DNA from: Nemophila menziesii
Lineage: Eukaryota > Streptophyta > Magnoliopsida > Boraginales > Hydrophyllaceae
Length of the DNA: 64,000 nt
Assembly: GCA_029959085.1 (NCBI GenBank)
Contig: JARWIR010000005.1
Span: forward strand, 35,271,350-35,335,349
Reading direction: 5' to 3'
Part shown: piece by piece, positions 58,033 to 64,000 of the stretch
Layout: the number at the start of each line of letters is the position of its first letter
Numbering within the stretch: the stretch's first letter is position 1
The notes under the pieces: model-generated
Databases searched by the model: none
What the model saw: the letters and a program-made list of their open reading frames with translations, nothing else
What the model was told of the DNA's origin: nothing
Translations under genes and position numbers: made by a program

Positions 58033-59757
58033 TTATTCTACTTCAACTTCTTTGTCTTTAGTCGCCACCTCTTTTTCTTTTCTAACTTCTTTTTCTTTCA
58101 TAACTGGAAAAGGAGGTGGAGGAAGGTTCTTACCACTTCTGAGAGTAATAGCTTTACAATCTTCGATTTGGATTGGATTCTCAGTATCGCTAGGAAGTTG
58201 TCCTTGTGGGCGTTGATTCAACTGTTTATTAATTTGACTTAGCTGATTCTGGAATATCTTCATATTTGCTTCAACTACGTTTTGACGTTCCCACGCTGCG
58301 TTTTGACGTTCCATAGCTTGTGTCTGAAGAGCGATTAAACTTTCAACTGTTTTCTGAAGGGTAACTCCTTCTTGTGGATGGGCCGGTAAGGCTTTCTGAT
58401 TCATTGTGTCATCATAATTGTCTTGAGGAGCTTGTCTCTGAACATAATTTTGATTCTGTCCTCCTTGATAATTGTTGTGTGGTCTTGGATTGTAGTTGTT
58501 ACCTTGGGGACGCGGTTGATACGCATAAGTAGGATTTGCTGCCCCATCAGGATTTGAGTATTGAAACCCCGGATGGTTTCTGTTAGGCTGATATCCATTA
58601 CCACTTGAATTAAAGTTACCTCTATTGGACACGAACATCACGGATTCTTGATTGTTTTGACAATTTTCCCAACTATGATCATTGACATCGCAATACTCAC
58701 ATCCATATACCTCTTGTGCAACCTTTACCTCAACTCTTTTATTCGAAAAACCTTCTTTCACGGCTAGAGTAAGTTGTCTCAGTTGTTGTTCTAGTGTGGT
58801 TTGAAGCTTTGTCTCTAGCGTAGCAAACTTTTCTTCGATATTAACATTATTGACTCCTCCTCTAACTGGTGTTCTTACTGAACTCCACCCAACTTCATTC
58901 TTGACTGTTCTCTCTAAGATGATCTTTGCATGAGCGGGTTGAACTTGAAGAAAACCTGCACCACATAGCATATCCAATTTCTCTCTTGAAGTCCCATCAA
59001 GGCCTCTATAAAATATTTTTAATTGTTGTTGTTCTGAAAAGCCATGATTGGGGACTCTACGTAAGCACATCTGAAATCTTGTCCAACTCTTACCCACAGT
59101 TTCATCGTATTCTTGACGGAAATTAGTCAACTCTAATTCAGCATCTAATCTCATATTACTCGGGTAATACCTGTCGAAGAACGCAGCTTCTAATTGATCC
59201 CAATTGGTTATTTGTGTCGGATCTTGTGTATCATGCCATTCGCTTGCTCCATCAATAACAAAAAATTTGAATGTTGCAAAATACATCTGTTCTCTTGAGA
59301 CTCCTTGTGTGATGTAAGAATCACATATTTGTTTGAATTTCTGTACCGCTCTAAGAGGATCTTCTGAAGGTCTTCCACGAAAATTCCCAAAATTTTGGAA
59401 TTGCGCTAACATGCCTGTATCTGGACGGAAACGCGGAACATCGATATTTGGAGCACCTACTCCTATAGCAGGAGCATGGAATGGGATTTCTGGAGGACCA
59501 TTAGTGAACCATGGATCTTGATTTATTACGAACTGGACTGGAGGATTAGGGTGTGGTGGTTGAACTTGAGGAATAATGCCTGGAGGAGCTAATGGATTGC
59601 CATTTTCGTCTAGTTGACCTTGTCCATTCTGATGATCTTCCTCCATTTCTGAAACTTCTTGTTCTCTTCTTCTCTTGTTCGCAAGTCTGATCAACAATTC
59701 TGGATTATTAAGAATCGGAGGTGTTGGCTCTAGATCCTTAAATAGTCTTCTTCGCAT
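58033..59757 (-). CDS. Athila gag protein
   Basis: 574-residue open frame, the only intact long retroelement gene in the window. It encodes the capsid/nucleocapsid protein. It starts MRRRLFKDLEPTPPIL about 118 bp after the PBS, the same start as the older copy. Central capsid region with RFRPDTGMLAQFQNFGNF, WHDTQDPTQITNWDQLEAAF and RYYPSNMRLDAELEL. Complete knuckle CEYCDVNDHSWENC (CCHC). Asn/Gln/Tyr-rich stretch with YQPRPQGNNYNPRP, then a coiled Gln-rich part and a KEKEV-rich tail. It ends at a TAA at 58033-58035 that lies in frame with the protease. Confidence 0.92.
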   Translation of the reverse strand: MRRRLFKDLEPTPPILNNPELLIRLANKRRREQEVSEMEEDHQNGQGQLDENGNPLAPPGIIPQVQPPHPNPPVQFVINQDPWFTNGPPEIPFHAPAIGVGAPNIDVPRFRPDTGMLAQFQNFGNFRGRPSEDPLRAVQKFKQICDSYITQGVSREQMYFATFKFFVIDGASEWHDTQDPTQITNWDQLEAAFFDRYYPSNMRLDAELELTNFRQEYDETVGKSWTRFQMCLRRVPNHGFSEQQQLKIFYRGLDGTSREKLDMLCGAGFLQVQPAHAKIILERTVKNEVGWSSVRTPVRGGVNNVNIEEKFATLETKLQTTLEQQLRQLTLAVKEGFSNKRVEVKVAQEVYGCEYCDVNDHSWENCQNNQESVMFVSNRGNFNSSGNGYQPNRNHPGFQYSNPDGAANPTYAYQPRPQGNNYNPRPHNNYQGGQNQNYVQRQAPQDNYDDTMNQKALPAHPQEGVTLQKTVESLIALQTQAMERQNAAWERQNVVEANMKIFQNQLSQINKQLNQRPQGQLPSDTENPIQIEDCKAITLRSGKNLPPPPFPVMKEKEVRKEKEVATKDKEVEVE

Positions 59758-59874
59758 ACACCAAACCTAAAAACCTGAGAAAACTAAACAAGCAAAAAGC
59801 GTAAAACTGATAAAACAAAATAAAAATAAATGCAACTATCACTAAAGGATAAACACCGTGGTCACACGCTACCG

Positions 59875-59892
59875 TCCCCGGCAGCGGCGCCA
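59875..59892 (-). other. Primer binding site of the Athila derivative
   Basis: On the minus strand TGGCGCCGCTGCCGGGGA, identical to that of the copy at 20465, after a six-base AGTTTT leader. Confidence 0.93.
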
Positions 59893-59898
59893 AAAACT

Positions 59899-61481
59899 TG
59901 GTGGTCCTTTGTGTGTTCTAAAATAAATGTAAATAATAATCGAACCACAACCGCAAGTGTACGGTTGTCCCAAGTAGTAATTCTGATAAATCAGATTCGT
60001 TCCAAGGACGGAATGGTTGATCACAATGTTTAGCAAGTAGTGATTGATGCACTTATGAAAATAAAAGACAATAATATATTTGTTTGGTTTTTGTATTAAT
60101 TCTAAGGAATGAAAGACTAATGCGAAAATGTAAATAAATAACTAAGACGCAAGTAAATAAAAGTGATACGCAAGTAAGAGCAGGTAGTACTTGAGAGGCG
60201 CAAGGGTTTACCTAACTATCATTCATTTCATACATTGATTAAGGGACAAATCGGTAAATTTGTATTGGTCGGGATTCTAAAATCTCCTTACCCCCGTCAG
60301 GGTGGACTAAGGAGCAACTCTCAAATGCTACAAACCCCGTCAGGGTGATTATAGTCCACTCTCAAGTGTTTAAGTTCAAATTACCCAATAGGCCATAGGT
60401 TTAATTAAGCTCGTCAGAGTCAATAATTTCTAACCTACATTCATTAACTAGTTCGGTACCTAAACCCCCCGTCAAGGTGATCCAATCGCCACTAATTGGA
60501 ATAGCCTAGATACTAAGACCTATGATTGGTTAATTACGTCAATTATAGTAGATAAAGCGCAAATTAAAGAAAAATACAATTCACCCAATTTGATTTAAAT
60601 AATAATAATCCCAAATCCAAATGTATAAAACGAAATCAAATTGGGATTAACCCATTATGCGTTCTCAAGCACTAAATTAGTTTAGCTCATAATAATTGAA
60701 AAGATAAAAACTAAAGAAATAAATAGGTTCAACATGTTTTACAGAATAAAATAGAAGAACCTAATTACGGAATTGAATTGGCTGAGAAGTGGAGATATAG
60801 ACCGTCTCCAGCTCTTGCTTCTTCTCTTCCTGCCTCTAGCTTCTTCTCTGGTGTCTGACTCTTAAGCGTATGTTGTATTATGAAAAAGATATGTAGTGTC
60901 TGAAAATAGAGGTCTAAAGCCCTTTTATAATGTTAAAAACGGATTAGGGCTTGGACTTAGGAATAAATCAATAATTAAATGTCCAAGCCCAAATTCTAAG
61001 CCCAAAATCCCGTAACTGCTGATACACCTTCACTAAAACGGCTTTTCCCGATGCGTTACAACTCCGATTGACCTCATTCCAGTTGCTAAAGTTCCGTAAC
61101 TCGATAAGGAATGTTTTCTCTTCAAAGGTCAGCGGCTAAATCATCTCTTAAGCACCTCGAAATCAGCAATCTATAGCCTGGAAAATGGATTTTCAGCTCT
61201 AAAAATAATATCTTCGGGATTTATCTTCAAGTCTTGACTCTATATCGCGATCTTTGACTTTCTCCTTGGATTCCTCTTCTAGCTAACATCTAAAACCTGT
61301 AAAATCTTCACTAAAAATACCAATATTACGCGCAAAAGCTTAATAAATCAAAAATGCTAGAAATAAAAGAGGAAAATCATATTATTGCATATTTAGTCCA
61401 AAAGTCTATCTAAATAGTCAAATAAACATAAAAAATGATGTCTCCTAAGGGTCGAAAATACGAACAATTAAGGAGACATCA
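59899..61481 (-). repeat. 5' (right) LTR of the Athila derivative
   Basis: On the minus strand it begins TGATGTCTCC and ends GGACCACCA. TATA box TATAAAA at 60923-60929. It carries the same four ACCYTGACGGGG-like words as the other Athila LTRs. It is followed normally by leader and PBS. It is followed at 61482 by the CATGT duplication. Confidence 0.94.
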
Positions 61482-61486
61482 CATGT

Positions 61487-61713
61487 CAACATAATTTATT
61501 GGTTGTACTTTATAACTTTATGCAAAGATACTTCATTTCATGAGACAGGTCGATAATATTAATAGATCAAGATACTTTGTCCACACATCCAGAGGGAGAT
61601 GCCTACGCGTTGCAATCTTTTTTCCTTGACTAGTTTTTTCCATTGGGTTGTACTGGCGAGGTTTTTAACGAGGCAACATCATATGTGTATTTGAAATAAT
61701 ACTCAAGGGAAAG
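61487..61713 (+). other. Outer copia 3' end and polypurine tract
   Basis: Continues the copia 3' untranslated part (GGCGAGGTTTTTAACGAGGC near 61650) and ends with CTCAAGGGAAAG directly before the 3' LTR, the expected PPT. Confidence 0.8.
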
Positions 61714-63277
61714 TGTTATGACATATTATAATTAGTGGGTATTATGCTAGAATAGTGGATAGACTTTGTAACTTCTTTAGTTAATTCTTTGTAACTCTCA
61801 TATTCAATCCTATATAGTGGTGTAATTAGTAGGCTAGTCCAATGGTCTATAATTCACTATATATAGACTAGTTTTTTTAATACAAAGGAGATCCAAAGGG
61901 TCGATGTGATGATACAACGATTACACTAAAATATCATTAACCACCGCGGAATCGTACTCCACTCTCGGTGTCTTCCACCCCATCCTGTCCCTAGTAATGA
62001 TGCTCCGAATCCCATCTGGAGGGTCTTCAAGTAGGACGTAAGGATCTCTATTTCTCATACCCTCTTGCGCTAACCAATTTTTGTATAAGTTAGCTTCTCT
62101 ATAAATTCCTCGTAGCTTAAAACCCTTATTCCATGCTAAATCTAACTGGATACATTCAATCCAATGAGCCCCTGGGCCCCTCCCATTTTCAACCCTATGA
62201 ATTGCCTCAATCGCTTCCCATGAGTCAACTTCTATCACGATCTCCTTAATACCCATGCTCACCACTAGCTTCAAGCGCTCATTCAATGCAATTATCTCCA
62301 CTACTACCAGATTATCAAAAACAACTTGCATAGTAAAGCCTCTAATCCACTCCCCGTTTTCATCTCTAATGACACCACCACCTCCTCTTATCTTACGCCC
62401 CTTGTTACATCTTCCATTGGTATTAACTTTGAACCCTCTAGTAGGCCTTACCCATCCAACTAAATTCACGCCATGCCTACGTGAAAGAACTCGCCCTGGT
62501 AACAAACCCTAAGCTTTGGTATATATCTATGCCAAGTATTTCACTTTTCTTACAACTACAATACCTCGCGAAAACTCGCTACCGTTAAATACTCCCTGAT
62601 TCCTTTCTTTCCATATTGTATTAATAAGGGCTCCGAAGAAGACATTCCAACTAATTCTGGAAAATAGCTTCTTACATGACAAATTTAGCAACCACCACTC
62701 CCTCCCATCCATTAACGAACCCCCACCACTACTAGCTACTTCATTATTAATCGAACTCGAAAACTGAGCTACTGCTGAACCTCGATCAAGCTCCCTGGCT
62801 CTTGGTTCTGAACTACTGTTGGCGCCATCAGTCCCAGCTGCTCCAGCCCTCCATGATAATGCAGCGCTCTCCAAGCTCCCTCCTCGGCCTTTAATGTCCC
62901 TTCACCTATCCATAGCTGCTCCGTATCAGTACCAACCTGTTCCTACACAATAACCCCACGATAAGCCTGCAAAACGGATGAACGGAACCTGACGTGCTGC
63001 TGCAACAACTCCCCTTCCACTGTTTCTGCTGCTGCGTTATGATTGGCGGCCTCCCAGTTAAACATCCCTCCTTCCAGATCATCCGAACAGCTCGCATTCC
63101 GCCTCAATTTGTCCCGAACACATGGCCAGATATCCCGTACTCCCTCACAACTCCTGAACAGATGGAGGGCGCTCTCCTCGGCCCCACCACACATCATAGA
63201 GTCCCCCGATAATTTTGGTTCCATAAAATGAATTGAACTCCTCCATTATCTTTATACTTTTCTTCTTGTTTTACAAC
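61714..63277 (+). repeat. Outer copia 3' LTR, split by a LINE fragment
   Basis: The 5' part (61714-61870) and 3' part (63213-63277) match the 5' LTR at 42284-42530. About 20 bp of LTR present in the 5' copy (TGATTATTGTTCCTTCTACA region) are missing at the insertion point. It is followed by the AAATG duplication. Confidence 0.9.
61871..63212 (-). pseudogene. 5'-truncated LINE fragment (zf-RVT, linker, RNase H)
   Basis: Minus-strand order: zf-RVT (MCGGAEESALHLFRSCEGVRDIW), a Gln/Ala/Gly-rich linker, ISWNVFFGALINTIWKERNQ, then RNase H (GFKVNTNGRCNKGRKIRGG, IEVDSWEAIEAI, REANLYKNWLAQEG). In RNase H two residues expected to be Asp read Asn (VNTNG, YKNWLA). It ends with ITRDRMGWKTPR, as in the LINE at 28-34.7 kb, so both belong to related families. 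No TSD; the T-run at the left end (61872-61878) is the short A tail. Confidence 0.88.
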
Positions 63278-63282
63278 AAAAT

Positions 63283-63715
63283 GAATATAGAATTTTTTTA
63301 TTAATAAGTTATTCAAATATCTTAAAAATCTAAAAGGTAATTTTTATAACAATATTTTATTTACAATATGTATTATTAAATAAATGTAAATTTAATTTTA
63401 TAATAAATCTATATATAAAATTCATTTATAAATAACAGAAGTTTTTACATAAAGATAATTTTATTTTTAATTAACCTAAAAATAATTAAGTTAGAAAATT
63501 CTTGATTTGAAATTTGAAAAATTCTTAACCTTTTAATCTATTTTCATTTATGTTTATGGCTTGGTCAAATTTTAATTTTAATTATTTTTTCCTTTTTATT
63601 TATATATTATATTAATTTATTTTATATAATGGGTTATACCTCTAGCTGGTAATGATTTGTTTGGGAAATCAAAAAACCCTCCAGGTTTAGTATAATTCAT
63701 CAATTCGTTGTTTGA
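63283..63715. other. AT-rich flank right of the copia nest
   Basis: No gene recognised. Confidence 0.5.
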
Positions 63716-64000
63716 GAAATCGATTGATGCATGGGTATGATAGTGTGTTGGAACAAAAGGAGATTATGTATTTTCATAAATCAAAGGAGGTATGGAATAA
63801 GTCTGGAGCGTAATATGCGCTTCTATCACTTGTCTAGGATTATAAGGAAAAAGAAGTCAAAGTGTGTAAGATTATTAAATGAAAATAATGAATGGGTTGA
63901 AGGAGAGGATGAATTAAAATCTTTGGTTCGGGATTACTTTGAGCAAATGTATAAAGCAACATGAGACTATATCAGAATAATTCTCTTCTTCAAGTGGAGT
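63716..64000 (+). pseudogene. LINE ORF2 fragment running off the window
   Basis: The segment between endonuclease and RT of a LINE: YDSVLEQKEIMYFHKSKEVW, then a frameshift, then ERNMRFYHLSRIIRKKKSK and NNEWVEGEDELKSLVRDYFE. It matches the corresponding part of the LINE at 31.4 kb (ERNTRFYHLATTIRKRKAR) in order and spacing. A stop at about 63962 follows, and the rest lies beyond the window. Confidence 0.8.

Larger units (their letters stand above)
52632..61481 (-). mobile_element. Athila derivative with LTRs in inverted orientation
   Basis: The coding strand is minus. The 5' LTR is at the right (59899-61481), with PBS, gag and protease leading left. The left LTR (52632-54214) is in the opposite orientation, so U3 faces outward at both ends. 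A 5-bp duplication CATGT flanks the whole unit (52627-52631 and 61482-61486). LTRs have equal length (1,583 bp) and about four mismatches by eye, so insertion was recent. RT, RNase H and integrase core are absent, so it would be non-autonomous. Confidence 0.9.
42284..63277 (+). mobile_element. Old Ty1/copia element, the outer shell of a 21-kb nest
   Basis: Two LTRs with TGTTATG...TTTTACAACA ends and identical 5-bp flanks AAATG (42279-42283 and 63278-63282) define the element. Only about 3.4 kb of its interior remains, split by a LINE, an Athila derivative, and a LINE fragment in the 3' LTR. LTRs differ by roughly 10 percent over the first 160 bp, so it is much older than the Athila insert. 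Confidence 0.92.

Noticed and set aside
52632..61481. Two independent neighbouring solo LTRs around an unrelated gag-protease fragment
   Set aside because: Equal LTR length, near identity, a shared CATGT duplication and a normal LTR-leader-PBS-gag order on the right make one integrated unit the simpler reading.

Overview
This is a repeat-dense stretch of a plant nuclear genome, most likely a eudicot. The evidence is AT-rich DNA, one isolated nuclear-type tRNA-Ser gene, Athila-type Ty3/gypsy, Ty1/copia and L1-type LINE elements, a MULE carrying a ULP protease gene, and several MITEs. The species cannot be named from the sequence. No intact ordinary host protein gene is supported. Almost every long reading frame belongs to a transposon and most are broken by stops or frameshifts.

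Layout. 1-6.1 kb: a Mutator-like element with a plus-strand C48 (ULP/SENP8-like) protease pseudogene converging on a minus-strand MULE transposase. Three arrays of the palindromic octamer GAGTACTC lie in the ULP intron, between the two genes, and upstream of the transposase. 6.1-9.4 kb: CACTA-like termini, a 3-unit tandem repeat, a TA microsatellite and TGACG-type subterminal repeats. 9.9-10.7 kb: an Athila gag relic. 11.67 kb: tRNA-Ser(AGA). 12.56-13.71 kb: an hAT-type MITE with an 8-bp TSD and a second MITE. 14.44-18.71 kb: a complete Ty1/copia element (TSD AGAAT) with a broken polyprotein. 18.92-26.3 kb: an Athila element with 5' LTR, PBS and degenerate gag-pol but no 3' LTR in the window. 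27.1-27.5 kb: two fold-back elements. 28.04-34.69 kb: a full-length minus-strand L1-type LINE with a 15-bp TSD. 35-41.5 kb: RNase H and LINE relics, a MITE, a 422-bp palindrome and a GGT array.

42.28-63.28 kb is a nested nest. The outer shell is an old copia element with matching AAATG TSDs. Inside it are (i) a LINE (43.72-50.46 kb, TSD ATATTTCTTGA) which itself holds a solo Athila-like LTR (47.57-49.08 kb, TSD TATAA), (ii) a young Athila derivative (52.63-61.48 kb, TSD CATGT), and (iii) a 5'-truncated LINE inside the 3' LTR (61.87-63.21 kb).

The most unusual object is (ii). Its two 1,583-bp LTRs are nearly identical but lie in inverted rather than direct orientation, so both outer ends are U3 ends, yet a matching 5-bp target duplication flanks the whole unit. 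The inner junction falls at the PPT and at the PBS-proximal end of the LTR plus leader. Its coding part is an open gag, a single stop, then a protease joined directly to an integrase GPY/F-like tail. Reverse transcriptase, RNase H and the integrase core are missing, so it would depend on another element. The second unusual signal is the phased GAGTACTC array system of the MULE/ULP element.
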